Shown: positions 45,536-55,868 of the stretch, one piece after another
Layout of the letters: the number at the start of each line of letters is the position of its first letter
Numbering within the stretch: position 1 is the first letter of the stretch
Assembly: GCF_022397955.1 (NCBI RefSeq)
Contig: NZ_JAKEUQ010000005.1
Span: 22,248 to 86,247, forward strand
Direction of reading: 5' to 3'
DNA from: Vibrio sp. Isolate32
GTDB taxonomy: Bacteria; Pseudomonadota; Gammaproteobacteria; Enterobacterales; Vibrionaceae
DNA: 64,000 nucleotides
Notes under the pieces: generated by a model
Seen by the model: the letters and a program-made list of their open reading frames with translations, nothing else
What the model was told of the DNA's origin: nothing
Databases searched by the model: none
Program-made: the position numbers and the translations under genes

Positions 45536-46177
45536 ATGAAAGAGCTCATCATTCATACCATCACTGTATTCATGGGCTTTTTCGCCATCATGAACCCTAT
45601 CGCTAACACGCCTATCTTTCTTGGTTTAACAGGTAACAACGACAGGGAGACAGTTAAGTCGATCGCGTTCCGCTCAGTGTTTATCGCATTTATCATCGTC
45701 AGTACCTTTGCCATTTCTGGCAAGCTGATCTTCGACCTTTTTGGTATCACGCTTTATGCCCTGCGCATCACAGGCGGTATTCTGGTCTTCTTGATTGGCT
45801 TTCACATGCTTCAAGGTGAATCGACACACTCGAAGGCGAAAGAGAAGGTTAACTCAGCCCCCCAACAAGACGCGGCGCTAAGTATCGCAGTATCACCACT
45901 GGCCATGCCGATACTGGCAGGTCCGGGGACAATTGCCACCGCGATGAACTTTGCCAGCACCGAAGGCATCTATGAAACCGTCATCACCGTGATCGCATTT
46001 GGTCTGTTGTGTACCTTAACCTACGTATTGTTCGTGTTTGGCGAACGCTTCGTGAAAGCCGTAGGGCCAAGCGCACTGAACGTGATTACTCGAATGATGG
46101 GTTTGATACTGGCAGTTATCGGTATGCAGATGTTGATTGAAGGGATCGAGCAAGCTCATAAAGCACTGTTTGTTTAA
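45536..46177 (+). CDS. MarC-family integral membrane protein
   Basis: A 213-residue membrane protein with six hydrophobic helices and the MarC/YhgN signatures FFAIMNPIANTPIFLGLT near the N terminus and SPLAMPILAGPGTIATAM at about residues 121-138. The family was once linked to multiple antibiotic resistance, but its transport function is unproven. Single gene, with AAGGAA as ribosome site. Confidence 0.92.
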   Translation: MKELIIHTITVFMGFFAIMNPIANTPIFLGLTGNNDRETVKSIAFRSVFIAFIIVSTFAISGKLIFDLFGITLYALRITGGILVFLIGFHMLQGESTHSKAKEKVNSAPQQDAALSIAVSPLAMPILAGPGTIATAMNFASTEGIYETVITVIAFGLLCTLTYVLFVFGERFVKAVGPSALNVITRMMGLILAVIGMQMLIEGIEQAHKALFV

Positions 46178-46301
46178 ATGGTCATTCAAAGGGAATATTG
46201 ACTCATATATCCACCATTTGTATTGATCTTCAGCGTTTTCTCATTGCAGAAAAATATCTCTCAAAAGACAAGCAATATCATTTTACAGACTTTATCCCAA
46301 T

Positions 46302-46324
46302 GCGCCCTTTCATAACGAGGGCGC
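46302..46324 (+). terminator. Hairpin after the marC-family gene
   Basis: A 7-bp GC-rich stem (GCGCCCT / AGGGCGC), 9-nt loop, then TCTCTTT. It is 125 nt downstream of the stop. Confidence 0.65.
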
Positions 46325-46432
46325 TCTCTTTATGATGAACGCAATTAAATTAACTTTGCTAACGACAGCGCTGGTTATTCGAGCCGCTGTTATGAAATAG
46401 CAAAATCAAGACTCAACACATGGAGATTCAAC

Positions 46433-47464
46433 ATGGCTTTCTTTTCACTAGCCTTCGGTACGGCAACCAAAAACCGCGACAATAAAATCATTGAAGCGTT
46501 CTTCCCTAGCCCACTTCTAAACCCAAGCGACGCTCTAGTAGCGGCTGTTGGTGAAGTAGCAGGTTACACTGAAGGCAACCAAGCTATCGAAATCTCTGCT
46601 GCACAAAGCGCAGAACTAGCGAAAGCATTCGCAGCAAACGACGATGCAGCAAACGCATATTTCGCAGAAAAAGCAGCAGCATCTGAACAGCCACTTGTTC
46701 TTGTTGTTCTTGCGACAGACGAGAAGCCAGCATCTGTTGCTGAAGGCTTCCTAAAACTGCAACTCATCTCTAACCGCCTAGTTCAACCACACGGTACAGT
46801 ACTAGACGGCATCTTCGGTCTACTACACAACATCGCATGGACAAGCGAAGGTCCAATCGACCTTCCTGAACTGGCTGAGCGTCAAATCGAAGCTCGCCTT
46901 GCAGGTCGTGCCCTGTCTGTAGATTGCGTAGACAAATTCCCTAAAATGGTGGACTACGTTGTACCTACAGGCATTCGTATTGCTGATACTTCTCGTGTTC
47001 GTCTAGGCGCACATGTGGGTGAAGGCACAACAGTAATGCACGAAGGCTTCATCAACTTCAACGCGGGTACAACGGGCGTAAGCATGGTTGAAGGTCGTAT
47101 CTCTGCAGGTGTTGTTGTAGGTAACGGCTCAGACATCGGTGGCGGCGCTTCAATCATGGGTACTCTGTCGGGTGGCGGTACTATGGTTATCTCTATCGGC
47201 GAAAACTGCCTACTAGGCGCAAACGCAGGTCTTGGCTTCCCAATGGGCGACCGTTGTACTGTTGAGTCTGGTCTATATGTAACGGCTGGTACGAAAGTTC
47301 GCATGCTAGATAAAGAAGGCAACGAAGTAGAAATTATCAAAGCTCGCGATCTAGCTGGCGTTTCTGACCTGCTGTTCCGTCGTAACTCGATCACTGGTCA
47401 AATTGAGTGTCTTGCGAACAAGTCAGCTGTTGAACTGAACAGCGAGCTACACAGCAACAACTAA
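46433..47464 (+). CDS. dapD: Tetrahydrodipicolinate N-succinyltransferase DapD
   Basis: Transfers succinyl from succinyl-CoA to tetrahydrodipicolinate in the diaminopimelate/lysine pathway. The 343-residue form belongs to the longer gammaproteobacterial type, not the 274-residue E. coli type. A left-handed beta-helix of hexapeptide repeats runs from about residue 175 to 300 (RLGAHVGEGTTVMHEGF, GNGSDIGGGASIMGTLSGG). GGAG ribosome site and strong codon bias indicate high expression. Monocistronic. Confidence 0.95.
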   Translation: MAFFSLAFGTATKNRDNKIIEAFFPSPLLNPSDALVAAVGEVAGYTEGNQAIEISAAQSAELAKAFAANDDAANAYFAEKAAASEQPLVLVVLATDEKPASVAEGFLKLQLISNRLVQPHGTVLDGIFGLLHNIAWTSEGPIDLPELAERQIEARLAGRALSVDCVDKFPKMVDYVVPTGIRIADTSRVRLGAHVGEGTTVMHEGFINFNAGTTGVSMVEGRISAGVVVGNGSDIGGGASIMGTLSGGGTMVISIGENCLLGANAGLGFPMGDRCTVESGLYVTAGTKVRMLDKEGNEVEIIKARDLAGVSDLLFRRNSITGQIECLANKSAVELNSELHSNN

Positions 47465-47491
47465 TCTAAGTACTCGATGCTAGAAAATACG

Positions 47492-47519
47492 AAGCCGCTG
47501 GGGTGAAATCCAGCGGCTT
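47492..47519 (+). terminator. Intrinsic terminator of dapD
   Basis: A 10-bp stem (AAGCCGCTGG / CCAGCGGCTT), 8-nt loop, then TCTTC. Confidence 0.85.
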
Positions 47520-47751
47520 TCTTCATTCTTTTGCTAGTGTCCAAAAGTATGTCGCCCCTTAATCCACCAACATACCTGTTAACATACACATTTTCTAACA
47601 AACTCATCTTATCCAGTGACACGTGGCAGAAACAGCTCAGAGGACCAAATTCCCTACTAACAACTAACTAAATGGTCATGAAATTTTGAACAGTGTTTTA
47701 TTGTTGTATATAATCACCTTAATTGAACCACTCATTTCGAACAAAATTCTC

Positions 47752-48693
47752 ATGCACAGTTTAAAAAAACTACACCATCTATCAAAGAAAGTTCACCCGC
47801 ATTGTTATGGAGTAGATTACCTTCGTAAAAACATTCGATTTGTTATGTGGGGATTGCTCAATCGTCAAGTTACTCAAGGAATGTACGATTTACAGAAAGA
47901 TAAAAAACTAACAGCAATCTTTGAAAACAACTACAAGCTCTTTGAAAAGCCATTGAAACCATTCATCTCTCCTTGTTTCTCATCCACACAGAGGCTAGAG
48001 CTCATACGATCACATTTTCAAATTTTAACTGATAAGTTTAATAGCAAAGTTATCAACCTTTACGAAAAGCCATTCGAGATAACAACCTTCAAAGATCGGA
48101 ATGGTCAATCTTACACGATTGAGCTTTATCCAGGTGAGTCAAGAGAGGGGTCTATCGGTATTAAGCTTGTAGAATTGCATTCTGGCCAGACCATATATTC
48201 AATTACGTGTAACCTCTCTAGACAAGGAAGTGACAGAGTTTTACACATAGGTTGCTTACAAGGAACCAACCGCCATGTCATTGATAGTCAGATTAAGATT
48301 AAAGAAATAACTCGAACACTTCACGGCCTCCGTCCTAAAGCTCTAATGCTCAATTTGAGCTTAATGTTTGCTAGGTATTTTGAAGTGAACAAAGTGATCG
48401 CAGTATCAAATAAAGGCCATATATATCAGGCTTTGCGATACTTGGGTTCAAAAAGAGGTGCTATTAGCAGTGATTATGACTCTTTGTGGGAAGAAATGGG
48501 CGGACAAAGAGTAAGTAAATTCTTTTATCAAATTCCAGTTGAATTAGAACGCAAAGACCTGGCTCATTTAAAAAGAAGTAAGCGTAATCTTTACTCAAAA
48601 AGGTACGCTCTACTTGATAAATTGGAGGATGATCTGACTGAGTCTTTATCAAAAATTGCCTTACCAAATGAAGCAAGCGATTCAATTATTTGA
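47752..48693 (+). CDS. VirK/YbjX-family protein (DUF535)
   Basis: A 313-residue protein of the VirK/YbjX (DUF535) family; relatives in enterobacteria affect resistance to antimicrobial peptides or envelope stress, but the biochemical role is unknown. Typical blocks are GQTIYSITCNL, IGCLQGTNR and the central LHGLRPKALML segment. The frame extends to a TTG at 47686, but the ATG at 47752 fits the family N terminus better; neither has a strong ribosome site. The gene and its flanks are visibly richer in A+T than dapD and purL on either side, hinting at acquisition by transfer. Confidence 0.78.
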   Translation: MHSLKKLHHLSKKVHPHCYGVDYLRKNIRFVMWGLLNRQVTQGMYDLQKDKKLTAIFENNYKLFEKPLKPFISPCFSSTQRLELIRSHFQILTDKFNSKVINLYEKPFEITTFKDRNGQSYTIELYPGESREGSIGIKLVELHSGQTIYSITCNLSRQGSDRVLHIGCLQGTNRHVIDSQIKIKEITRTLHGLRPKALMLNLSLMFARYFEVNKVIAVSNKGHIYQALRYLGSKRGAISSDYDSLWEEMGGQRVSKFFYQIPVELERKDLAHLKRSKRNLYSKRYALLDKLEDDLTESLSKIALPNEASDSII

Positions 48694-48812
48694 ACCAAAG
48701 TGATGTCATCAAATCTGAGATTAAATAGATCTAATGATAAAAAACAATTTCCTCGTTCATAATAACAATTAATTATTGAACAACCTTCAAACATACTGGC
48801 CAAATGAATTTA

Positions 48813-48842
48813 AAAAGCGCAGACCTTTCGATCTGCGCTTTT
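48813..48842 (-). terminator. Intrinsic terminator of purL
   Basis: An 11-bp stem (AAAAGCGCAGA / TCTGCGCTTTT) with an 8-nt loop. On the minus strand it is followed by TTAAATTC, 37 nt past the purL stop. Confidence 0.82.
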
Positions 48843-48879
48843 GACTTCTGCTTAATCTAATCAGATTAGCGCGGCATGA

Positions 48880-51800
48880 TTAACCCAAGTTCTTACGTGC
48901 GTTTTGGAACATACGCATCCAAGCACCATTCTCGCCCCAACCTTCTGGAGACCAAGAGTTAGCCACCGTACGGAATACACGCTCTGGGTGAGGCATCATG
49001 ATAGTCACGCGACCATCCGTCGTAGTTAAACCTGTGATAGCGTTTGGCGAACCGTTCGGGTTATTCGGGTATTGCTGCGTTGGGTTACCGTGGTTATCAA
49101 CGTAACGTAGAGCAACCGTACCTGAGTTTTCAATCGCGTTTAGGTGGTCGTTGTCACGCACTTCTACGCGGCCTTCGCCGTGAGAAACCGCGATTGGCAT
49201 ACGAGAACCTTCCATGCCGTTGAAGAATACAGAATCTGATTTCTGAACTTCAACTAGGCTGAAACGTGCTTCAAAACGCTCAGATTCGTTGCGAACGAAA
49301 CGTGGCCAGTATTCTGCACCAGGGATAAGTTCACGCAGGTTAGACAGCATCTGACAACCGTTACACACACCTAGAGAGAAGGTATCTTCACGCTTGAAGA
49401 AGTTTTCAAATTGTTCACGAGTCGAATCGTTAAACAGAACCGACTTAGCCCAACCTTCACCAGCACCCAGCACGTCGCCGTAAGAGAAGCCACCACATGC
49501 TACAAGGCCGTTGTACTCATCAAGTACCGCTTGACCAGTAAGGATATCGCTCATGTGAATATCAGTTGCTTCGAAACCTGCACGGTCAAATGCTGCTGCC
49601 ATTTCAACGTGAGAGTTAACACCCTGCTCACGTAGAATTGCCATCTTAGGCTTAGCGCCCGTGTTGATGAACGGTGCAGCGATATCTTCATTAACATCGA
49701 AGCTCAGTTTCACGTTCAGACCTGGGTCTGAGTTGTCTTTCTTCGCTTCATGCTCTTGGTCGGCACATGCTGGGTTGTCACGTAGACCTTGCATCTTATG
49801 CGTTGTCTCAGCCCAGATAGTACGTAATTCAGTACGGTTACGTTCAATCACTACAGATTCACCAGACTTAATCACTACCTCGTCAGAAGCTTCAACTGAA
49901 CCAATAACGTGTGAACACGCTTCTAGGCCGTTGGCTGCAAGCGTAGAAAGAACCGCGTCTAGGTCGTCGTTACGAACTTGGATTACCGCACCTAGCTCTT
50001 CGTTGAATAGTGCAGCTAGAGTATCTTCGCCTAGAGCTTCAATGTTTGCATTAACACCACAGTGACCTGCGAATGTCATCTCAGCTAGAGTAACGAATAG
50101 ACCGCCATCGCCTTTATCGTGGTAAGCCACAACTTGGTCGTTAGCAACCAGTGCTTGAATACCTTCGTAGAAGCCTTTTAGTTGCGCTGCGTTGTCTACG
50201 TCTGCTGGCTTATCACCAAGCTGCTTGTAAACTTGCGCTAGTGCCGTTGCACCTAGACGGTTTTTGCCGTTACCTAGGTCAATAAGTACTAGGCTTGTAG
50301 CGCCTAGGCCTTCAAGGTTATTCGGGGTGCGTAGTTGAGGCGTAATTGTTTTACGAACATCTTCGACACGAGCAAATGCAGTGATAACAAGGGATAGCGG
50401 AGAAGTTACTTCTTTCTTATCGCCGTTCTCTTCCCACTTAGTCTTCATAGACATTGAGTCTTTACCCACAGGGATAGTTAGCCCCAGTGCAGGACATAGC
50501 TCTTCACCAACTGCTTTCACCGCTTCGTAAAGACCTGCATCTTCACCTGGGTGACCCGCTGGAGACATCCAGTTCGCCGACAGTTTAATGTGTTTGATAT
50601 CGCCGATGTTAGTCGCTGCGATGTTAGTGATTGCTTCACCAACCGCTAGACGAGCCGATGCGCCGAAGTCTAGTAGTGCCACTGGCGTGCGCTCACCAAG
50701 AGACATAGCCTCACCGTGGTAAGAGTCGTAGCTTGCTGCCGTCACCGCACAGTTAGCAACAGGAACCTGCCATGGGCCAACCATTTGGTCACGAGCAACA
50801 AGACCAGTTACCGAGCGGTCACCGATAGTGATAAGGAATGTTTTCTCAGCGACGGTTGGTAGGCGAAGAACACGGTCAACCGCTTCGTTCATTTCGATAC
50901 CAGAGCGGTCAATCGCTGGGTTATTCGCTTTTAGCATTTTCGCGTCACGGTGCATCTTAGGTGTTTTACCTAATAGGATGTCCATCGGCATGTCGATTGG
51001 TGTGTTGTCAAAGTGTGAATCTTCAAGTTTAAGTTCACGTTCTTCCGTTGCTTTACCAACCACAGAGTAAGGTGCGCGTTCACGCTTACAAATTGCGTCG
51101 AACGTTGCCATGTCTTTGTCTGCAACGGCCATTACGTAACGCTCTTGAGATTCGTTACACCAGATCTCAAGTGGGCTCATGCCCGGCTCATCGTTTGGCA
51201 CGTCACGTAGGTTGAAGATACCGCCACGCTCGCCATCGTCTACTAACTCAGGAAGTGCATTCGAGATACCGCCCGCGCCCACATCGTGGATGAATGCGAT
51301 TGGGTTCGCATCACCTAACTGCCAACAACGGTCGATAACTTCCTGACAACGACGTTCCATCTCTGGGTTTTCACGTTGTACCGAAGCGAAATCAAGATCT
51401 TCAGAAGAAGAACCAGAATCCATTGAAGATGCCGCACCGCCACCAAGGCCGATGTTCATCGCTGGACCACCCAGAACGATCAGGCTTGCACCTACTGGGA
51501 TCTCTTTCTTCTGAACGTGCTCGTCACGGATGTTACCAAGACCACCAGCCAGCATGATTGGCTTGTGGTAACCACGTACTTCTTCACCTGCGTGAGAGTT
51601 TACTTTCTCTTCGTAAGTACGGAAGTAACCTAGTAGGTTTGGACGACCAAATTCGTTGTTAAATGCCGCGCCACCAAGAGGACCTTCAAGCATGATATCC
51701 AATGCAGTGACGATACGGCTTGGCTTACCAAAGTCTGTTTCCCAAGGTTGAACAAAGTTCGGGATCTTAAGGTTAGATACAGAGAACGCCACTAGACCTG

Positions 51801-52791
51801 CTTTTGGCTTACCACCGATACCTGTTGCGCCTTCATCACGGATTTCACCGCCTGAACCTGTTGATGCGCCCGGCCATGGAGAGATAGCCGTTGGGTGGTT
51901 GTGCGTTTCAACTTTCATCAAGATGTGTGTTTTCTCTTGGTGGTAGTTGTACTGACGAGTTTCTGGATCTGGGAAGAAGCGACCTACTTCAGAGCCCGTC
52001 ATAACCGCTGCGTTATCTTTGTATGCCGAAAGTACGTTATCAGGTGTCACTTCAAACGTATTTTTGATCATTTTAAACAGAGATTTTTCTTGCTTAACGC
52101 CGTCGATAGTCCAGTCAGCGTTGAAGATCTTGTGACGACAGTGCTCTGAGTTCGCTTGTGCAAACATCATTAGCTCGATGTCAGTCGGGTTACGTTCCAG
52201 CTTAGTTACAAAGCTTTCAAGTAGGTAATCAATCTCATCTTCCGCAAGAGCAAGACCTAGGGTAACGTTTGCTTCTTCAAGCGCTTTACGGCCGCCAGTA
52301 AGAAGATCAACTTCCGTATAAGGTGCTGGTTCTGCAACGGTGAATAGTGCTGCTGCTGATTCGAAGTCAGTGAAAACCACTTCCATCATACGATCGTGAA
52401 GAATCGCTTTCAGCTCAACAAGTTGAAGTTCAGAAAGTTCACAAGACGTTTCAATGTAGAAAGCCGTACCGCGCTCTAAGCGAGATACTTTCGCTAGACC
52501 ACAGTTATGTGCGATATCAGTAGATTTTGAAGACCAAGGAGAAATAGTACCTGGACGAGGAGTAGCAAGCAGCAGTAAACCTTCAGGTTCATGCTCTTCA
52601 ATCGTTGGACCGTAAGTCAGTAGCTTTTCTAGCTTCTCAACTTCAGACGCGTCTAGGTCTGCTGTTAAATCAGCAAAGTGGGCAAACTCAGCGTAAATAC
52701 CTGTTACAGGTAAGCTTAATTCACGACAAAGCTCTAAAAGCTTGTTAACACGAAACTCAGATAGAGCTGGGGAGCCACGCAAAATTCTCAT
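48880..52791 (-). CDS. purL: Phosphoribosylformylglycinamidine synthase PurL
   Basis: The ATP- and glutamine-dependent fourth step of de novo purine synthesis (FGAR to FGAM). It is the large single-chain type, 1303 residues, with a PurS-like N-terminal domain, two AIRS/PurM-like halves with [20 protein letters not shown] and the linker region, and a C-terminal class I glutaminase with the nucleophile Cys in GVCNGCQM (about residue 1143) and His/Glu in MPHPERVF. A PurR-type operator lies about 180 bp upstream. Codon use suggests strong expression. Confidence 0.98.
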   Translation of the reverse strand: MRILRGSPALSEFRVNKLLELCRELSLPVTGIYAEFAHFADLTADLDASEVEKLEKLLTYGPTIEEHEPEGLLLLATPRPGTISPWSSKSTDIAHNCGLAKVSRLERGTAFYIETSCELSELQLVELKAILHDRMMEVVFTDFESAAALFTVAEPAPYTEVDLLTGGRKALEEANVTLGLALAEDEIDYLLESFVTKLERNPTDIELMMFAQANSEHCRHKIFNADWTIDGVKQEKSLFKMIKNTFEVTPDNVLSAYKDNAAVMTGSEVGRFFPDPETRQYNYHQEKTHILMKVETHNHPTAISPWPGASTGSGGEIRDEGATGIGGKPKAGLVAFSVSNLKIPNFVQPWETDFGKPSRIVTALDIMLEGPLGGAAFNNEFGRPNLLGYFRTYEEKVNSHAGEEVRGYHKPIMLAGGLGNIRDEHVQKKEIPVGASLIVLGGPAMNIGLGGGAASSMDSGSSSEDLDFASVQRENPEMERRCQEVIDRCWQLGDANPIAFIHDVGAGGISNALPELVDDGERGGIFNLRDVPNDEPGMSPLEIWCNESQERYVMAVADKDMATFDAICKRERAPYSVVGKATEERELKLEDSHFDNTPIDMPMDILLGKTPKMHRDAKMLKANNPAIDRSGIEMNEAVDRVLRLPTVAEKTFLITIGDRSVTGLVARDQMVGPWQVPVANCAVTAASYDSYHGEAMSLGERTPVALLDFGASARLAVGEAITNIAATNIGDIKHIKLSANWMSPAGHPGEDAGLYEAVKAVGEELCPALGLTIPVGKDSMSMKTKWEENGDKKEVTSPLSLVITAFARVEDVRKTITPQLRTPNNLEGLGATSLVLIDLGNGKNRLGATALAQVYKQLGDKPADVDNAAQLKGFYEGIQALVANDQVVAYHDKGDGGLFVTLAEMTFAGHCGVNANIEALGEDTLAALFNEELGAVIQVRNDDLDAVLSTLAANGLEACSHVIGSVEASDEVVIKSGESVVIERNRTELRTIWAETTHKMQGLRDNPACADQEHEAKKDNSDPGLNVKLSFDVNEDIAAPFINTGAKPKMAILREQGVNSHVEMAAAFDRAGFEATDIHMSDILTGQAVLDEYNGLVACGGFSYGDVLGAGEGWAKSVLFNDSTREQFENFFKREDTFSLGVCNGCQMLSNLRELIPGAEYWPRFVRNESERFEARFSLVEVQKSDSVFFNGMEGSRMPIAVSHGEGRVEVRDNDHLNAIENSGTVALRYVDNHGNPTQQYPNNPNGSPNAITGLTTTDGRVTIMMPHPERVFRTVANSWSPEGWGENGAWMRMFQNARKNLG

Positions 52792-52932
52792 GTGCTTAGG
52801 TCTCTTATGCAGTTGATTAAGGTGATATTGGAATAAATTCAGTGGGTTAAAGGAAAAACCTAACTGTTTTCTTCGAAGCTATTCCCGAAGGTTTAAAAAC
52901 CTATGCCGATTCCACCTCTTCAATGCGAGCGC

Positions 52933-52938
52933 ATTATA
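52933..52938 (-). promoter_or_regulatory. Candidate -10 of the purL promoter
   Basis: On the minus strand TATAAT (complement of ATTATA) stands about 140 bp before the purL start. A weak -35 (TTACGT) is at 17-bp spacing. The PurR-like box lies just upstream of it, as expected for repression. Confidence 0.5.
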
Positions 52939-52967
52939 AAGCATTTTTTTTTGTGACGTAACACCAA

Positions 52968-52983
52968 AAGCAACCGTTTGCGT
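52968..52983. promoter_or_regulatory. PurR-like operator upstream of purL
   Basis: On the minus strand ACGCAAACGGTTGCTT agrees with the PurR consensus ACGCAAACGTTTGCGT at 13 of 16 positions, and purL is a classical PurR target. Confidence 0.75.
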
Positions 52984-53121
52984 TATTTTTTTTCATGTTT
53001 CTGAGCAAATGGTGTTTTTGCTGCATTTATCACCACTTTTACATATGTTTAATGAAACCTGCTTTGCCAGTCTGGCGGGGTTTGGTATAAAGGGGCTTCC
53101 CCTTTTCGAGATTTCATTTTG

Positions 53122-54690
53122 ATGCCTAAATTTTCTCTCATATTTTCGTCTAAGTTCTTTCTGCTGGTTATCGCTCTGTTTGGGCTAACCGCATGCCAGA
53201 TTGAATCTGAACCTAAAAGTGTCCTAGAGCAGATTCGAGAGCGTGGCGTGCTTCGTGTCGGTACTCTAAATAACCAACTCTCTTATTATATTGGTCCTGA
53301 TGGCCCTGCTGGCCTCGATTACGAATTGGCTCGTGAGTTTGCACAAGAATTGGGTGTTAAGCTTGAGGTTAAACCGGCTTATCGTCTATCCGGCCTATTC
53401 CCCGCTTTAAAGAAAGGCGAGATTGACCTTATCGCTACAGGATTAACGCAAAATAACAAGCTGACTCGTGCTTATCGTGCAGCACCTGCTTATTACTACG
53501 TAAGCCAACAGGTGGTGTACAAAAAAGGCCAATGGCGTCCAAGAAGCCTAGATAAACTGATCAAGTTTGAGAACAAACGCCAGGCTGAATTCATCAAAGC
53601 TCAAGCTGAATCAGAAGACGCGTCACCTAACGAGACTCTGACGCCTTCTTTGGTTGTAGTCAAAGACTCGCACTTCGAACCAACACTTAAGCAATTACAG
53701 AACACACACGAGGACTTCATCTACGATGCAGTTGGAAATGCTGATATCAATGACTTGCTAAAAGAAGTATCAACAGGCGAACGCCTATTCACGGTTGCCG
53801 ACTCAATCGAACTGTCGCTAGCACAACGTTTATACCCAGACGTAGCGTTGGCGTTTGAGCTAACTGAAGACCAACCTATCTCTTGGTACTTAGAGAAGTC
53901 TGAAGATGAAAGCCTTTACGCATTGCTGATTGAGTTCTTCGGCAATCTAAAACAGTCTGGCGAACTTGCTTCGCTAGAAGAAAAATACATCGGTCATATT
54001 GGGACTTTTGACTACGTTGATACTCGTGCCTTTATCCGTGCTCTAGATAGCAAGCTACCAAAATGGTCGCCACTGTTTCAGAAGTATTCGCAAGAGTTTG
54101 ACTGGCGCTTGATTGCTGCACTGGCTTATCAAGAGTCACACTGGAACCCGGTCGCTCGCTCACCAACCGGTGTTCGTGGCATGATGATGCTGACACTGCC
54201 GACAGCGAAGAGTGTTGGTGTGACCAACCGTCTCGACCCTAAACAGTCGGTACAAGGTGGTGTTGAATACCTGCGTCGCATCGTGAACCGAGTACCAGAT
54301 TCAATCACGCAACATGAAAAGATCTGGTTTGCACTCGCTTCATACAACGTCGGTTACGGACACATGATGGATGCACGTCGCCTCACTAAAGCGCAAGGCG
54401 GAGATCCTGATGCTTGGGGTGATGTAAAAGACAGACTGCCTCTACTGAGACAGAAGAAATACTACAGCCAAACTCGCTATGGTTATGCCCGTGGTGATGA
54501 AGCTAGAAACTATGTAGAGAACATTCGCCGTTATTACCAAAGTATCATCGGCCACGTTAATAAGCGTAATAAAGAACAAGGAGAGAGTCTTGAAGGGTTG
54601 ATCGTTATTCCACCTTTAGAGACTTCTGGGGCTGAATCCAGTATAAGCGCTGCAGAATCAACAGTAAGTGGTTCTGAGTCTTCGAAATAG
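53122..54690 (+). CDS. mltF: Membrane-bound lytic murein transglycosylase F
   Basis: An outer-membrane lipoprotein that cuts peptidoglycan. Order: lipoprotein signal with lipobox LTAC; an amino-acid-binding (SBP type 3) domain, about residues 40-265, with RGVLRVGTLNN; then a soluble-lytic-transglycosylase domain, about 285-455, with catalytic Glu338 in AYQESHWNP and ASYNVGYGH. Length is 522. The tail after about 480 is Ser/Glu-rich and probably disordered. The ATG at 53122 is preceded directly by an in-frame TTG at 53119. It diverges from purL. Confidence 0.95.
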   Translation: MPKFSLIFSSKFFLLVIALFGLTACQIESEPKSVLEQIRERGVLRVGTLNNQLSYYIGPDGPAGLDYELAREFAQELGVKLEVKPAYRLSGLFPALKKGEIDLIATGLTQNNKLTRAYRAAPAYYYVSQQVVYKKGQWRPRSLDKLIKFENKRQAEFIKAQAESEDASPNETLTPSLVVVKDSHFEPTLKQLQNTHEDFIYDAVGNADINDLLKEVSTGERLFTVADSIELSLAQRLYPDVALAFELTEDQPISWYLEKSEDESLYALLIEFFGNLKQSGELASLEEKYIGHIGTFDYVDTRAFIRALDSKLPKWSPLFQKYSQEFDWRLIAALAYQESHWNPVARSPTGVRGMMMLTLPTAKSVGVTNRLDPKQSVQGGVEYLRRIVNRVPDSITQHEKIWFALASYNVGYGHMMDARRLTKAQGGDPDAWGDVKDRLPLLRQKKYYSQTRYGYARGDEARNYVENIRRYYQSIIGHVNKRNKEQGESLEGLIVIPPLETSGAESSISAAESTVSGSESSK

Positions 54691-54695
54691 AAACC

Positions 54696-54727
54696 AAAAG
54701 AGCAATGCCTTCCCGCATTGCTCTTTT
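54696..54727 (+). terminator. Intrinsic terminator of mltF
   Basis: A 13-bp perfect stem (AAAAGAGCAATGC and its complement) with a 6-nt loop and TTTTTTA following. Confidence 0.93.
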
Positions 54728-54946
54728 TTATTGCGCTTTCTATCGCTTACACAAAGGAGAGATACGGATAAAAGACCGTGATAAAGGCGGTGTCATATTA
54801 CAGTAACAATCGCACCTTATAACGACACACCACAATCAAGATTAGCGTTCTGTTGCACTTGGCTATTGGCCAAAGTTAGAGGCATGAGACTAGAGTTGCT
54901 CTTCTATATCAGCCTCTGCGCGACAGACCAAACAAACGAATCACAC

Positions 54947-54952
54947 TATAAT
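54947..54952 (+). promoter_or_regulatory. Candidate -10 element for the 43-codon ORF
   Basis: A consensus TATAAT 53 bp before the small ORF at 55005. No good -35 is seen at 16-18 bp. The transcribed leader would contain a GTCGTT / AACGAC hairpin (54956-54972). Confidence 0.4.
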
Positions 54953-55004
54953 TAAGTCGTTAGTCCAAACGACACAGTCAGACGACCAATAGGAAATCAT
55001 TGAA

Positions 55005-55136
55005 ATGATGAAGAAGTTGAAATCGAAGCGCCTGGATAAGACCGTTGCAGCAAACCGTCGTAAGCGTATGCTTTCAAATAACAAAAAGAAGATCATTTGG
55101 CGCAACCGTGCTTTCATGCAGATGATTGCCGAGTAA
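55005..55136 (+). CDS. Small, very basic protein of 43 residues
   Basis: ATGATG at 55005 with AGGAA (54991-54995) upstream opens a frame that ends in TAA at 55134-55136. The product starts MMKKLKSKRLDKTVAANRRK and ends RAFMQMIAE. About two fifths of its residues are Lys or Arg, and there is a mixed hydrophobic-basic helix near the end. It has a consensus -10 upstream and a hairpin downstream, and is flanked by mltF and the convergent tadA. I do not recognise a family. Basic composition suggests RNA, ribosome or DNA binding, as inference only. Confidence 0.65.
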   Translation: MMKKLKSKRLDKTVAANRRKRMLSNNKKKIIWRNRAFMQMIAE

Positions 55137-55161
55137 ACACTAGGGCCAAGTAAGTTTGTTT

Positions 55162-55184
55162 GGCACTCTACCTATGAGAGTGCC
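55162..55184. terminator. Hairpin between the small ORF and tadA
   Basis: An 8-bp perfect stem (GGCACTCT / AGAGTGCC) with a 7-nt loop between convergent genes. No long T tract on either strand, so termination may be partial. Confidence 0.5.
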
Positions 55185-55196
55185 TTAAACTCGCTG

Positions 55197-55745
55197 CTAT
55201 TTCTTTTTACGAGCCTTGTCAGCTTCCAGCTGCTGCTCTTCCAACAAACGCTCTTGCTTTCGCTTCTCTTTTATCTCTTTTCGACGACGCTTGAAAAACG
55301 CTTGTAATTGCTCACGGCACTCTTCCTCTAACAAGCCATGTTCAACGTCGGTATAGTGATAGGAAGCTTGGCTCTCAAACAAGTTCAACACCGTCCCTGC
55401 TGCACCCGCTTTTAAATCTGGCGCGCCAAACACAATGCGCTTTACTCGACTGTGTAACAAAGCACCTGCACACATTGGGCAAGGCTCTAGCGTGACGTAT
55501 AACGTGGTATCGAGCAGGCGATAGTTTTCTAAGGTTTGGCCTGCTTTACGCAGAGTTTCAATTTCTGCGTGTGCCGTAGCATCGTGGCTGCCAATCGAAC
55601 GGTTCCACCCTTCAGAGATAATCTCACCACCTTTTACCAGCACGGCACCGACGGGTACCTCTCCCTCACTCTCCGCTTTTTTGGCCACTTCGATGGCACG
55701 TCGCATGAAGATTTCATCTTGAGGGGTGAATTGATGGTCTGACAA
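55197..55745 (-). CDS. tadA: tRNA adenosine(34) deaminase TadA
   Basis: Deaminates A34 of tRNA-Arg(ACG) to inosine. From TTG 55745 (GGAG six bases upstream; 182 residues) it has the zinc deaminase motif His59-Ala-Glu61 and Cys89-Pro-Met-Cys92, plus a long Lys/Arg-rich helical C-terminal tail (about residues 145-182) typical of proteobacterial TadA but highly charged here. The frame is open 31 codons further upstream without coding character. Confidence 0.94.
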   Translation of the reverse strand: MSDHQFTPQDEIFMRRAIEVAKKAESEGEVPVGAVLVKGGEIISEGWNRSIGSHDATAHAEIETLRKAGQTLENYRLLDTTLYVTLEPCPMCAGALLHSRVKRIVFGAPDLKAGAAGTVLNLFESQASYHYTDVEHGLLEEECREQLQAFFKRRRKEIKEKRKQERLLEEQQLEADKARKKK

Positions 55746-55868
55746 AGGGGACTCCAAAAACAAACAATAGAAACAAAAAGTATGCGATGAAGCATACCTA
55801 ATCTTAGTAATGATGGACAACAAAGAGATGCCCACCAATAGCCATAGACTCGATGATTAACTAGCAGT

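Noticed and set aside
46332..46400. 22-codon ORF upstream of dapD
   Set aside because: ATGATG start but no ribosome site, and it follows directly on the preceding hairpin; could be a leader peptide but evidence is too thin.
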